64,000 nucleotides of DNA from Bog-473 sp963707835 (GTDB lineage Bacteria; Actinomycetota; Acidimicrobiia; Acidimicrobiales; RAAP-2), in NCBI GenBank assembly GCA_963707835.1, contig CAVPRI010000002.1:1426001-1490000 (forward strand). Direction: 5' to 3'. Each line of letters begins with the position of its first letter. The stretch's first letter is position 1. Below are positions 35,121 to 43,948 of the stretch, piece by piece. Both the position numbers and the translations under genes were made by a program. Below the pieces are notes generated by a model that was not told the DNA's origin, made no database searches, and saw only the letters and a list, made by a program, of their open reading frames with translations.

Positions 35121-35159
35121 GCACCACTGTACCCGCCGGCCATCCAGGTGTCGAGGCGG

Positions 35160-36347
35160 TCAGAGCGCATCGGATGTGCCGAGCAGGAGGTCCGAAGCCG
35201 GGGCCGTCATGGGCCCCGCGGACACGAGCGCGATACGGGCATCTGGTACCTGGTTCACAGAATGCCCGCGGAGCTGCCGCACGCCCTCGAGTGCGAGGTT
35301 GAGCCCGTGCATATAGACCTCGGCCAGGTTCCCGCCCGAGGTATTGAGAGGAATGCGGCCTGAGGGCGCGACGAGGCTGTCGAACGTGAGGACCTCGTCG
35401 ACCGCGTGTGCATCGACGAAGCCGTGCTCGACGAGGTTCATCACCACCCCTCCGGTGAAGTTCTCGTAGCTCTGTACCACGTCGACGTCGGCCGGCCCGA
35501 ATCCGGCCATGTCCCAGAGTCGGGAAGCGATGGTCCGGAAGTTCGCCGTGGCGTACTGGGGCGCATTCATCACACTGCGGCCCCATCCGCGCTCTGAGCC
35601 CTGGGTGCTCGCCAGGACGTACACCGGCACAGAGGGGAGGTCGGCCGCGCGTTCGGGCGTTGTCAGTAGTAGGGCCGCAGCGCCGTCGCTCTCCTGACAG
35701 CAGTCGAAGAGTCGCCACGGCTCGACAATCATGCGCGCCTCGTCGTAGGCCTCCGGGGTCAATGGGCGGCCGTACATGACCGCCCGTGGGTTCTGCTGCG
35801 CATGGTGATAAGAGGCGAGTGCCACGGCCTTCTGCGCCGCGAGCCCGACGCCGCCGTGCTCGTGCATCCAGCGGCGGAAGACGAAAGCGAACGCCTGCCC
35901 CGGCGAACCCACGCCGTACGGGGCGGTAAACGCTTGCCGACCCGAGATCTCGCCCCGACCGCGCGAACGGCCGAATCGGCCATATTCACCCTGGGCCAAT
36001 CCGCGGTGAACGACAACGATTTCGGCTTGACCCGTCGCTATCGCGGCGGCCGCGTTGCCGACGGCACCGGCCATGCCACCTCCGCCACCGTCCCACTGCA
36101 TGACCGAGTAGCGCAGCTCGTCAATGTCGAGCGCGGCCGCAAGCTGGGTCGGGCCATTGCGATCGTCCGCATAGGATGTGAACCCATCGATCGCCGACGG
36201 TGCAACCCCGGCATCCTCGCATGCGGCCAGGATTGCCCGGAGTGTCAGCGCAAATTGGGGCTGGTCGGCGCGGCCATGGCGGAAGTACTCGCTCTCGCCA
36301 ATGCCCACGATCGCGGCCGCACCACGCAGTGAGCGTTCCCCGGTCAC
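35160..36347 (-). CDS. Thiolase-like lipid-transfer protein (Ltp2-type retro-aldolase candidate), copy 1
   Basis: 395-aa thiolase-fold protein of the SCP-x/Ltp group. The catalytic Cys and HxN triad of true thiolases are not evident. It has the Tyr motif VVQSYENFTGGVVMNLVEHG and the C-terminal LNTSGGNLAEVYMHGLNLAL, where Ltp2 steroid aldolases carry two functional tyrosines (YDxFT-like and YxHG). Known Ltp2 proteins with a DUF35 partner cleave a tertiary hydroxyacyl-CoA side chain by retro-aldol reaction. The divergent DUF35 gene 44 bp away is its probable partner. GTG start 36347. A diverged paralogue lies at 50047-51174. Confidence 0.8.
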   Translation of the reverse strand: MTGERSLRGAAAIVGIGESEYFRHGRADQPQFALTLRAILAACEDAGVAPSAIDGFTSYADDRNGPTQLAAALDIDELRYSVMQWDGGGGGMAGAVGNAAAAIATGQAEIVVVHRGLAQGEYGRFGRSRGRGEISGRQAFTAPYGVGSPGQAFAFVFRRWMHEHGGVGLAAQKAVALASYHHAQQNPRAVMYGRPLTPEAYDEARMIVEPWRLFDCCQESDGAAALLLTTPERAADLPSVPVYVLASTQGSERGWGRSVMNAPQYATANFRTIASRLWDMAGFGPADVDVVQSYENFTGGVVMNLVEHGFVDAHAVDEVLTFDSLVAPSGRIPLNTSGGNLAEVYMHGLNLALEGVRQLRGHSVNQVPDARIALVSAGPMTAPASDLLLGTSDAL

Positions 36348-36391
36348 GTCCCCTCACTCGCCTTTTCCACATTGCTACGCTCACCACCACC

Positions 36392-36859
36392 ATGTCCGAC
36401 GACGCCGGATCGACTGTGGGTGCCGCATTCGCACTGCCGGAGCGACTCACGCCGGTCCCCGAGCGGAGCGGGCTCGATGCCACCTACTGGTTGAGCGTGC
36501 GGGAGCATCGACTCGTCGTCCAGCGGTGCGCCGCGTGTGGCCACTGGCAATGGGGTCCCGAGTGGATATGCCTGCACTGCCGATCGTTCGACGTGAACTG
36601 GGCAGAGGTCCCTCGCACCGAGGGAGAATATCGAGGGGAGATCTTTTCCTGGGAGCGCGTTTGGCACCCCACCGACCGAGGTCTGGCCGACGCGGTGCCC
36701 TACGTCGTGGTACTCGTTGAGGTCCACGGAGCGGATCGCGTGCGCATGGTGGGCAACCTGTTGGGTGACCCGATCGCTGAGGTTTCGATCGGCGTCCAGG
36801 TGCGTGCGAAGTTCGAGGACCATGAGGATTACACGCTCGTCCAATGGGAGCGCTGCTGA
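36392..36859 (+). CDS. DUF35 / OB-fold acyl-CoA-associated zinc-ribbon protein, copy 1
   Basis: 155 aa. The N-terminal rubredoxin-like zinc ribbon is CAACGHWQWGPEWICLHC (two CxxC pairs), followed by an OB-fold with FSWERVWHPTDRGLADAVPY and VRMVGNLLG. Proteins of this type are obligate partners of thiolase-like aldolases and occur as the C-terminal domain of ChsH2 in cholesterol catabolism. The start is ATG 36392; no strong ribosome site is visible. It is transcribed away from the thiolase-like gene and converges on the CoA-transferase gene with 7 bp between stops. Confidence 0.85.
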   Translation: MSDDAGSTVGAAFALPERLTPVPERSGLDATYWLSVREHRLVVQRCAACGHWQWGPEWICLHCRSFDVNWAEVPRTEGEYRGEIFSWERVWHPTDRGLADAVPYVVVLVEVHGADRVRMVGNLLGDPIAEVSIGVQVRAKFEDHEDYTLVQWERC

Positions 36860-36866
36860 GCGCGGA

Positions 36867-38096
36867 TCACCGATCACCGGAGTGCCCAAGCTCGGCGAGG
36901 ATCTCGGAGGAGTGCTCGCCCACGAGCGGTGGGCGGCGCCGGATCGCCCAGCCATGGTGGGAATCACGAAAGGGGGCACCTGGGTACGTCATGTCGCGGT
37001 CAAGCTCGGGGTGGCGGACAGTGACGGGATACCCACGAGAGAGGATGTGGGGATCGGCCATCGCCTCCTCGGGCGCATAGACGATGCCGCACTGGAGGTC
37101 GCGTTCTTGCGCACCGATGAAGAACTCGTAGGCCGTAATGTGCGCCGCAATGAAGCAGAGCGCCTCGCGGCCGGCACCATAGATGGCATCCATCTCCGGG
37201 TCTGTCCCGAGGTTGCGGAAGTTGACACCATCCCGATCGATCCCGAACTGGAGGAAGAAGGTCTCGGGGAACTCCTCGTCGAGGCCCAGCGACACCAGCC
37301 ATTCGAGTACCGTTTCATAGTCCTTGCGAGTGTGCGGCGGGAACCCCGTGCATACATAACGGCCGTCGGCCGCGAGAATCTGCGTCTCGAGCGTCGGCAT
37401 GGGTGCCGCGTGACGGCCGGTCTGCCGGTTGATGAACGTTTTCGCGACCAGCCAGAACACCGAGCCGCTCTCGGTGGTGACGTTCGCCGCTGCGACCATG
37501 CTGACATCCACGTGCTGGCCCACACCGTGGGCGTCTCTCTGTAGCACGGCGATCAGCGCACCACTCGCAGCGAAGACGCCAGCAATGTGCTGCGACTGCT
37601 CGGCGAGCGGCCGCACAGGTGGCATTGAGTGGTCGTCGTACCCGTTGTTCCACACCACGCCGCCCTGGGCAAGGATCGTGAGATCGGTCATGGGGGCGTC
37701 CAGAGCGACACGCCGGCCGAACGGGGTTACCGAAACCCAGATCAGCTCCGGGTGGTCGGCACGGATGTCGGCATGGTCGAGACCGAGCGCGGCGAGACGA
37801 TCCCCGTCTTCGCCCTCGAGCACAATGTCGGCACCTCGGGTCAGAGCTCGAAATACTTCGGCTCCATCCACCGTGTCCAGGTCGAGTTCGATGCTGCGTT
37901 TCGACGTGTTGTAATACCAGAACCACAGGCAATTGTCGGGGCCGCCATCGCCGTCGACAAAGGGTCCGAAGGTGCGCGTCGCATGTCCACCGGGTGGTTC
38001 GACCACGATCACATCGGCACCGAGATCGGCCAACAATTTCCCCGTGTAGGCAGCGCGGTCGCTGGCCAACTCCACCACACGAAGTCCCTCGAGCAT
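36867..38096 (-). CDS. Class-III CoA-transferase (CaiB/BaiF) family, split subunit A
   Basis: 409 aa. Begins with the family strand LEGLRVVELASDRAAYTGKL, then LGADVIVVEPPGGHATRTFG, and keeps the putative catalytic Asp in GVGQHVDVSMVAAAN at about residue 195. Members move CoA between carboxylic acids via an aspartyl-CoA thioester. The true start is ATG 38096; the long N-terminal open extension is a shadow of subunit B. It lies 10 bp downstream of subunit B, so both are one transcript. It aligns by eye with the N-terminal half of the fused protein at 40755-43334. Probably a heterodimer with subunit B, comparable to BbsEF-type enzymes (inference). Confidence 0.87.
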   Translation of the reverse strand: MLEGLRVVELASDRAAYTGKLLADLGADVIVVEPPGGHATRTFGPFVDGDGGPDNCLWFWYYNTSKRSIELDLDTVDGAEVFRALTRGADIVLEGEDGDRLAALGLDHADIRADHPELIWVSVTPFGRRVALDAPMTDLTILAQGGVVWNNGYDDHSMPPVRPLAEQSQHIAGVFAASGALIAVLQRDAHGVGQHVDVSMVAAANVTTESGSVFWLVAKTFINRQTGRHAAPMPTLETQILAADGRYVCTGFPPHTRKDYETVLEWLVSLGLDEEFPETFFLQFGIDRDGVNFRNLGTDPEMDAIYGAGREALCFIAAHITAYEFFIGAQERDLQCGIVYAPEEAMADPHILSRGYPVTVRHPELDRDMTYPGAPFRDSHHGWAIRRRPPLVGEHSSEILAELGHSGDR

Positions 38097-38106
38097 GGAT
38101 CCCACC

Positions 38107-39384
38107 TCAGATGACGCCTGCTGCCATGAACGTGTCGATCTCGTCCTCCGACAGCCCCAGAAGGGCCTGATACACGAGCTGGTTGTGCTCGCCCAGGCAT
38201 GGTGCGCCGCGTGCGATGACCCAGTCGGTTTCGGAGAGGTGCACCGGTATACCGTCGACCCGCACGTCGCCAATCTCCGTGTGGTGCGCCGTCGGCCAGA
38301 GCCCCCACTCCGCTGTGGCAGGATCGTTGTCGACGCGTTGCCGAGGGCTGGCGACGACGGCCACGGGGACGCCGAGCGGGCGCAGCGCGTCTTGTACGGC
38401 AGCGGCTTCGCGAGTTGAAGTCCAATCGGCGACTCGAGTGTCCACCTCCGCTCGGTGCTCAACACGACCTGCCACGGTGCTCAGACGGGGATCGTCGCCC
38501 GCACCGTCGAGAAAGACGGCGAGGCGGCGCCAGTCCTCGTCACCGCGGCACGCAATCGCAACCCATGTGTCGTCAGCGGAGGCTGGATAGACCCCATGAG
38601 GTGCCATTATGGGGAAGTTGTCGGTGTTCGAATCGACCGTGCCTGCCTCCCGGGGGCTCCGCTCGTTCACAAGCGCATCGAGCAGACCCGGGCCTGCGAG
38701 TCCGAGGCCGGCATCGGTGCACGACATGTCGATCGACTGGCCACACCCCGTGCGGTTGCGCTGCACCAGCGCAGCAAGAGTGGCGAACGCCATGAAATTG
38801 GCACCCATGTGGTCCATGTACGAGTACCCGTAGCCTGCGGGCGGCTGGCCAGCGAGGCCGGCATTGAACGTCAGCCCCGACATGGCCTGGACGATCGGTC
38901 CGAATGTCTTGTAACGGCTGTACGGTCCGCTTTGGCCGAACCCGCTGTTCGCCACGTAGATGATTCGCTCATTGGCCTCACGCAGCCGCTCATATCCAAG
39001 TCCCAGGCGCTCCATCACCCCCGCGGAGAAGTTCTCGGTCACGACGTCAGACATCGCGACGAGTCGGAGAAAGAGCTCCTTGCCCTGGTCCGTCCGTAGA
39101 TTGAGGGTGATGCCAAGCTTTTCGACGTTGTGGTTGTTGAACATGCCGCCGAGGTTGATGCCCCGCCGATCGTCGACGTAAGGAGCAGAGCCGCGCACTA
39201 TGTCCCACCGGCCCTGGTTCGACGGGTCCTCGATCCGGATCACCTGGGCGCCGAAGGCCGCCAGGATCCGGGTCGCACCGGCTCCGGCGAGGATCCCGCT
39301 CAGGTCGCAAATGCGGATCCCTTGGAGGGCAACGGACCTCGGTGCATGTCCGTCGTCTGATGCCTCCTGCTGCTGGTCGATCAT
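38107..39384 (-). CDS. Class-III CoA-transferase (CaiB/BaiF) family, split subunit B
   Basis: 425 aa. VALQGIRICDLSGILAGAGA, then LAAFGAQVIRIEDPSNQGRW, and TENFSAGVMERLGLGYERLR. Substrate-loop region PPAGYGYSYMDHMGANF, and catalytic Asp in CGQSIDMSCTDAGLGL. The C-terminus is LGEHNQLVYQALLGLSEDEI. The whole chain is co-linear with the C-terminal half of the fused protein across the divergent promoter (shared GYGYSYxD, LGEHN-type ending, GVI C-terminus). First gene of its transcript; operator site B lies between it and the divergent amidohydrolase. Confidence 0.87.
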   Translation of the reverse strand: MIDQQQEASDDGHAPRSVALQGIRICDLSGILAGAGATRILAAFGAQVIRIEDPSNQGRWDIVRGSAPYVDDRRGINLGGMFNNHNVEKLGITLNLRTDQGKELFLRLVAMSDVVTENFSAGVMERLGLGYERLREANERIIYVANSGFGQSGPYSRYKTFGPIVQAMSGLTFNAGLAGQPPAGYGYSYMDHMGANFMAFATLAALVQRNRTGCGQSIDMSCTDAGLGLAGPGLLDALVNERSPREAGTVDSNTDNFPIMAPHGVYPASADDTWVAIACRGDEDWRRLAVFLDGAGDDPRLSTVAGRVEHRAEVDTRVADWTSTREAAAVQDALRPLGVPVAVVASPRQRVDNDPATAEWGLWPTAHHTEIGDVRVDGIPVHLSETDWVIARGAPCLGEHNQLVYQALLGLSEDEIDTFMAAGVI

Positions 39385-39437
39385 GCAGCCTCGATTCTGG
39401 TGGCGGAGACCGCCCTCGACGTCACGTACGAAGAGAC

Positions 39438-39463
39438 GGTAACATGTGCTGATTGAACGTACC
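39438..39463. promoter_or_regulatory. Operator site B, CGGTA-N18-TACCG
   Basis: GGTA 39438-39441 and TACC 39460-39463 with an 18-bp spacer; the arms extend to GACGGTA / TACCGTC. Centre of the 122-bp region between the divergent CoA-transferase pair and the amidohydrolase/BVMO operon, so one site can control both. Confidence 0.78.
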
Positions 39464-39506
39464 GTCGCCTGACTGGAGCTCGGTTCGGCAAGGAAAGTTG
39501 GGAAAC

Positions 39507-40715
39507 ATGGGATCGGTTTCGCTCGAGCGGTACAAGAAGCTTCACATCATCGACACCGACTCGCACTGGTCGGAGCCATTCGACCTGTGGACGAAGCGGG
39601 CTCCGAAGAAGTTTGCTGAGCGGGTGCCTCAGGTGCGCCAGAACGACAAGGGTCGCAACGACTGGTGGATCGACGACCAACTCGCATTTCCGTATGCCGG
39701 AACAAGCTTCGTGAACATCGTCGGGGAGAAGACCCGCGCCGCGAACATGAATCTCGAGACGGGGATCCCATGGGGCGAGATCCATCCAGCTTCGTACGAC
39801 GGAAAGGAGCGTGTGAAGCTCCTCGACGAACTCGGCATCTACGCGCAAATCGTCTACCCCAACGTGCTCGGCTTCGCCGCTCAGGCACTCGTGCAGATGC
39901 TCGATCGCGAGCTGGCCTACACCATTGTCAAAATCTACAACGACGCTGGTGCGCAGATGCAGGAGGAAAGTGGTGAGCGCGTATTCCCGATGGCGTTGCT
40001 GCCTTTTTGGAATATCGACGACTGCATCACCGAAGCGCAACGAGTCAAGGACATGGGGCTGCGTGGCGTCCTAATGGCCGGCAATCCGCACCTGGGTGGC
40101 CTGCCCGACCTCGGCCAGCCCGTGTGGGAGCCCCTCTACGACGTGCTGTCCGATCTCGGGCTCCCGATCAACATCCACGTGGGAGCAGTAAACCACGATG
40201 CGACGGCTGACTACGAGGCCACTTGGCCATCGCATGCGACCGATAAGCGCGTGCTGTCGTCGATCACTCCGGTCGTCATGGAGCTGTTCAATGCGCGCTT
40301 CATCTCGAACCTGGTGCTGAGTGAGATCCCATTGCGCTGGCCCGACCTGAAGTGGGTCTCGGTCGAGAGTGGCGTTGGCTGGATCCCGTACGTTCTCGAA
40401 CGGCTCGACTACACCTACCGCGAGCAGTTCCCCGGTGAGGAGCCACCGCAATTCCCCCCCGCGTTGGAAATGTTCCGCCGGGCGATCTACGGCTGCTTCT
40501 GGTTCGAGGAAACGGCGACGCAGTATCTGATCGACCGGCTCGGATCCGACAACGTGATGTGGGAAACCGATTTCCCGCACCCCACATGTCTCTTCCCGAA
40601 TCCCGTGGAGCGCGCCGCGGAGACCATGGTGCACCTGAGCGACGAGACAGTGCAGAAGGTCATGCAGGATAACGCTGCGAAGCTTTACCGCATCCAACTC
40701 CCTCGATCGGCCTAG
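39507..40715 (+). CDS. Amidohydrolase-2 family metal-dependent hydrolase, copy 3
   Basis: 402 aa. Metal motif HIIDTDSHWSEPFDLW at about residues 12-27, LLDELGIYAQIVYPN, His in LPINIHVGAVNHDATADYEA, and C-terminal Asp in VMWETDFPHPTCLFPNP. It closes with the usual DNAAKLYRI helix. ATG 39507 follows AGGAAAG. It heads the plus-strand operon with the fused CoA-transferase, cupin, monooxygenase and MaoC genes. Its presence opposite two other copies on the minus strand suggests three different ring or acid intermediates. Confidence 0.86.
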   Translation: MGSVSLERYKKLHIIDTDSHWSEPFDLWTKRAPKKFAERVPQVRQNDKGRNDWWIDDQLAFPYAGTSFVNIVGEKTRAANMNLETGIPWGEIHPASYDGKERVKLLDELGIYAQIVYPNVLGFAAQALVQMLDRELAYTIVKIYNDAGAQMQEESGERVFPMALLPFWNIDDCITEAQRVKDMGLRGVLMAGNPHLGGLPDLGQPVWEPLYDVLSDLGLPINIHVGAVNHDATADYEATWPSHATDKRVLSSITPVVMELFNARFISNLVLSEIPLRWPDLKWVSVESGVGWIPYVLERLDYTYREQFPGEEPPQFPPALEMFRRAIYGCFWFEETATQYLIDRLGSDNVMWETDFPHPTCLFPNPVERAAETMVHLSDETVQKVMQDNAAKLYRIQLPRSA

Positions 40716-40754
40716 TCCCCACCACGCGCAAGGCTCGAACGAGGACAGGTAAGG

Positions 40755-43334
40755 GTGACAGCACCGTTCGAAGAGATGAGGCAGGAGATCGGATCACTCC
40801 GGGGACTCCGGGTCGTCGAGGTGGGGGACGAGCGGATCGACTATTGCGGCTTTGTGCTCGCGGGTCTCGGCGCCGAAGTGGTGAAGGTCGAGCCCCCGAA
40901 GGGCAGTCCGAGCCGGGGAATCGGCCCGTTCTACGAGGACGTCGCCGACCCCGAACGATCACTCTACTTCTGGGCACACAACCGAGGGAAGCAATCCATC
41001 ATTCTCGATCCGTCGAGCGACGACCACGGTAGGACGTTCGCATCACTCGTCGCCGCTGCCGACGTGGTCCTGACCACAGACGGGCCCTGCGGCGTCGAGC
41101 CTTTCGGCAGGCCGTGTCGCGATCTGGCCGAGCAGACACCGCACCTCGTTGCCGCGCAGCTCACGGGATTCGGCGACGATGGACCATGGGCTCACTATCA
41201 GGCGTCTGACCTCGTACACCTCGCCCTGGGCGGCGTTGCGATGAACTGTGGGTACGACCCCGACCCAACGGGTCGCTACGACATGCCACCGATCGCACCG
41301 CAGGCGTTCCACTCCTGGTACATCGCTGGCGAGCAGCTCGCATTCACCGTGATCGCCGCGTTGTGCAGCCGCGGGCAGACCGGTAGAGGCCAGTACCTCT
41401 CGTGCGCGATCCACGAGGCGGTGGCCAAGAACACCGAGGCCGACATCATGTCGTGGGTCCTCCTCGCGACCCCCTTCCACCGCCAGACCTGCTGGCACTC
41501 AGCCGAGACGCTGCTTCCGCAACCCGTCATCGCAGCGACCAAGGACGGTCGCTGGATCATGACGCTCACTCGCGACCCCAAGATCCTCCAGCCCTTCATG
41601 GAGAGTTTCGGAGTCGGGGCGGAGATCTACGAGGACCAGGTCGCTGGCGACGCCGGGAGCCGCATCCTTCCCGGGATGGAGGCCGGGTCGAGCCGGAGCA
41701 TGGAGGTGCTCCAGCGGGTGATGCGCCGTTGGCGTTTCGAGGATGTGCCCTGGAAGGACGCCCAGAATGCCGGCCTCATGTGGGTGCCTCTGCGCAAACC
41801 CGAGGAGAACATCGACGACGACCACTGGCTGGCCCGTGGCTCCTTTGCCGACATCCACCACCCCGAGTTCGGACGATCGTTCCGTTATCCAGTGAGTAAA
41901 TGGATCGCGTCACAGTCGCACTGGGTCGAATTGCGTCGCGCTCCTCAACTCGACGAGGACCGTGCGGCAGTGCTCGCGACCGTCGGCCGTGCTCCAGTCG
42001 TGCCGCGGTCGGTCGTGCCCGCACGCACCACCGACCGGCGCTCGGTGCACTGTCGCCCATTCGCACTGAACAACGTACGCATCCTTGACTTCAGCTGGTA
42101 CCTCGCCACCGCCGGCGCTTCGCGATTCCTTGCGGCTCTCGGCGCTGACGTGATCAAGGTGGAGTGGAAGGACAAGCTCGACCCGCGACGCGGCGGGGCA
42201 CCTGTTGGCGGTCGTGAGGCGCGCCAAAAGGCCAGCGGCCCCGTGCCCTCGTTGTGGCCTCCCGACCTGGGCGGCGAGGTGGGTGGCCAGTACAACAACA
42301 AGAACCCCGGCAAGCGGGGGATTTCGTTGAACGTTGCCGACCCCCGCGGACTCGAACTGGCCAAGAAGCTGGTCGCCGAATGCGACGTGGTGGCGGAGGG
42401 TTTTTCGCCCGGCGTCATGGAAAAGTGGGGGCTCGGCTACGACGTCCTCAGCGCAGTGAACCCGCAGGTGATCTACGCCAAGCAGTCGGGCATGGGAAGC
42501 ATCGGCAAGTGGCAACGTTTCCGCTCGGTTGGTCCGATTGCCGCGTCGCTCAGCGGGCTCTCTGAGATGAGCGGGGTCCCCGAACCGGCACCTCCCGCAG
42601 GTTGGGGCTATTCATACCTGGACTGGTTCGGCGCGTACAGCTTCGCCCTCGCCATCCTCACCGCGATCTACCACCGCGACCGGACCGGCGAGGGGCAGTG
42701 GATCGATGCGTCGCAGGTGGAGGTGGGCACATTCCTCACCAGCGTGCCGGTCCTCGACTTCTGTGCCAACGACCGCCCGTGGCAGCGAACCGGAAACCAC
42801 TCCAATTATCGTTTGGCGGCACCGGAGGGTATCTACCGCTGCGACGGTGAAGACCGGTGGATCGCGATCACCTGCCGCAATGAGGACGAGTGGCTCACAT
42901 TTACGAAGGTCGCCGGCCATCCCGAGTGGACGGCCGACACGCGGTTCGCGACGCTCGAAAGGCGGGTGCAGCACCGCGTGCAGCTCGACCATCTCGTCGA
43001 GTCGTGGACTATGACGCAGGAGCGCTACGCGCTGATGGAACGGCTCCAGACTGCTGCTATTCCAGCCGGTGTCGCCCAGGGTGCCGAAGACCGCATCGAG
43101 CACGATCCCCAGCTGACTCACCTCGAATGGCTCACCGAGCTCGATGCTGCCGTACTCGGCCGGTGGCCGGTTGCCGCGGGCTCGGTGAAGATGAGTGAGA
43201 CTCCACCGCACATTGGCGGATGGATCGACCGTGCGGCGCCGCTCTATGGCGAACACAATTACGAGATCTACCGTGAGCTGCTGGGCCTTTCTCCGGCGGA
43301 GGTCGACGAGCTCAGCGACGACGGGGTTATCTAG
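40755..43334 (+). CDS. Fused two-domain class-III CoA-transferase (CaiB-CaiB)
   Basis: 859 aa, twice the usual family length. Domain 1 (about 1-420): LRGLRVVEVGDERIDYCGFV, LGAEVVKVEPPKGSPSRGIG. Domain 2 (about 440-859): ALNNVRILDFSWYLATAGAS, FSPGVMEKWGLGYDVLSAVN, PPAGWGYSYLDWFGAYSFAL, YGEHNYEIYRELLGLSPAEV. Domain 2 keeps the catalytic Asp (EGQWIDASQVEVG). Domain 1 has Ser at the matching place (RGQYLSCAIHEAV), so only one active site is expected. It corresponds to the split subunits A and B encoded on the other side of operator site B. GTG start 40755. Next gene (cupin) 59 bp downstream. Confidence 0.88.
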   Translation: MTAPFEEMRQEIGSLRGLRVVEVGDERIDYCGFVLAGLGAEVVKVEPPKGSPSRGIGPFYEDVADPERSLYFWAHNRGKQSIILDPSSDDHGRTFASLVAAADVVLTTDGPCGVEPFGRPCRDLAEQTPHLVAAQLTGFGDDGPWAHYQASDLVHLALGGVAMNCGYDPDPTGRYDMPPIAPQAFHSWYIAGEQLAFTVIAALCSRGQTGRGQYLSCAIHEAVAKNTEADIMSWVLLATPFHRQTCWHSAETLLPQPVIAATKDGRWIMTLTRDPKILQPFMESFGVGAEIYEDQVAGDAGSRILPGMEAGSSRSMEVLQRVMRRWRFEDVPWKDAQNAGLMWVPLRKPEENIDDDHWLARGSFADIHHPEFGRSFRYPVSKWIASQSHWVELRRAPQLDEDRAAVLATVGRAPVVPRSVVPARTTDRRSVHCRPFALNNVRILDFSWYLATAGASRFLAALGADVIKVEWKDKLDPRRGGAPVGGREARQKASGPVPSLWPPDLGGEVGGQYNNKNPGKRGISLNVADPRGLELAKKLVAECDVVAEGFSPGVMEKWGLGYDVLSAVNPQVIYAKQSGMGSIGKWQRFRSVGPIAASLSGLSEMSGVPEPAPPAGWGYSYLDWFGAYSFALAILTAIYHRDRTGEGQWIDASQVEVGTFLTSVPVLDFCANDRPWQRTGNHSNYRLAAPEGIYRCDGEDRWIAITCRNEDEWLTFTKVAGHPEWTADTRFATLERRVQHRVQLDHLVESWTMTQERYALMERLQTAAIPAGVAQGAEDRIEHDPQLTHLEWLTELDAAVLGRWPVAAGSVKMSETPPHIGGWIDRAAPLYGEHNYEIYRELLGLSPAEVDELSDDGVI

Positions 43335-43393
43335 TCGTGTCGGTGCGGCATTGACCAGCGGGCGCGACACCGAGGAAAGAAGAGGAGATCCAG

Positions 43394-43948
43394 ATGCGAG
43401 GCATTCGGCGGGTGGTGACGGGGCACGACTCGGACGGCAAGTCGGTGTTCGTGAGCGATGCCGAAGTGGAGCCGATCACGTTCTCGGTCGCCCCTGACGG
43501 CGGCTTCCACCTGATGTGGTCGACCGATGAGGTCCCGACCTTCCCCAGCGACGGCATCGACCCCTACGACAGAGGACAGGCGCGGACGTTCTTCCCCACC
43601 GGCCCGGGGTCATTTCGGTTCAATATCTTCACACTGCCGCCTCATGGGAGTGGGGCCGTGCTCGCCGATCTCGACCTCGAGGCGGTGAACGCCGAAGCAG
43701 AGGAGAAGCTGCCTGGGATCCTGTCGGCGAACCACCCGGACGACCCGGGCATGCACACCACCGACACCATCGACCTCGAGGTGATGCTCTCCGGCGAGCT
43801 CACCCTGGAACTCGACGACGGTGCCGAAAGGGTATTCCGAGCCGGCGACATCGTCATCCAGAACGGCACCCGGCATCGCTGGCATAACCGAAGCTCCGAG
43901 CCGGCGGTGCTCGCCGCTGTCCTGATCGGTGGTCACCCCCGCGTGTGA
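43394..43948 (+). CDS. Cupin-domain protein
   Basis: 184 aa. The C-terminal cupin barrel shows HTTDTIDLEVMLSGELTLEL and GDIVIQNGTRHRWHNRSSEP, with the second metal-type motif (G-x5-P/Q-x-G-x2-H). In the first motif the usual HxH is only partly kept (MHTTDTIDLE), which is common in the related group of small proteins found next to monooxygenases in steroid/terpenoid clusters. Function unknown: it could be an isomerase, a lactonase or a binding protein. ATG 43394 has GAGGAGA upstream. The stop overlaps the start of the monooxygenase (GTGA). Confidence 0.82.
   Translation: MRGIRRVVTGHDSDGKSVFVSDAEVEPITFSVAPDGGFHLMWSTDEVPTFPSDGIDPYDRGQARTFFPTGPGSFRFNIFTLPPHGSGAVLADLDLEAVNAEAEEKLPGILSANHPDDPGMHTTDTIDLEVMLSGELTLELDDGAERVFRAGDIVIQNGTRHRWHNRSSEPAVLAAVLIGGHPRV

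Noticed and set aside
36348..36391. Operator of the YGGTA-N18-TACCG type between thiolase-like copy 1 and DUF35 copy 1
   Set aside because: The 44-bp gap contains no GGTA/TACC pair; this divergent pair seems to be outside the site set.
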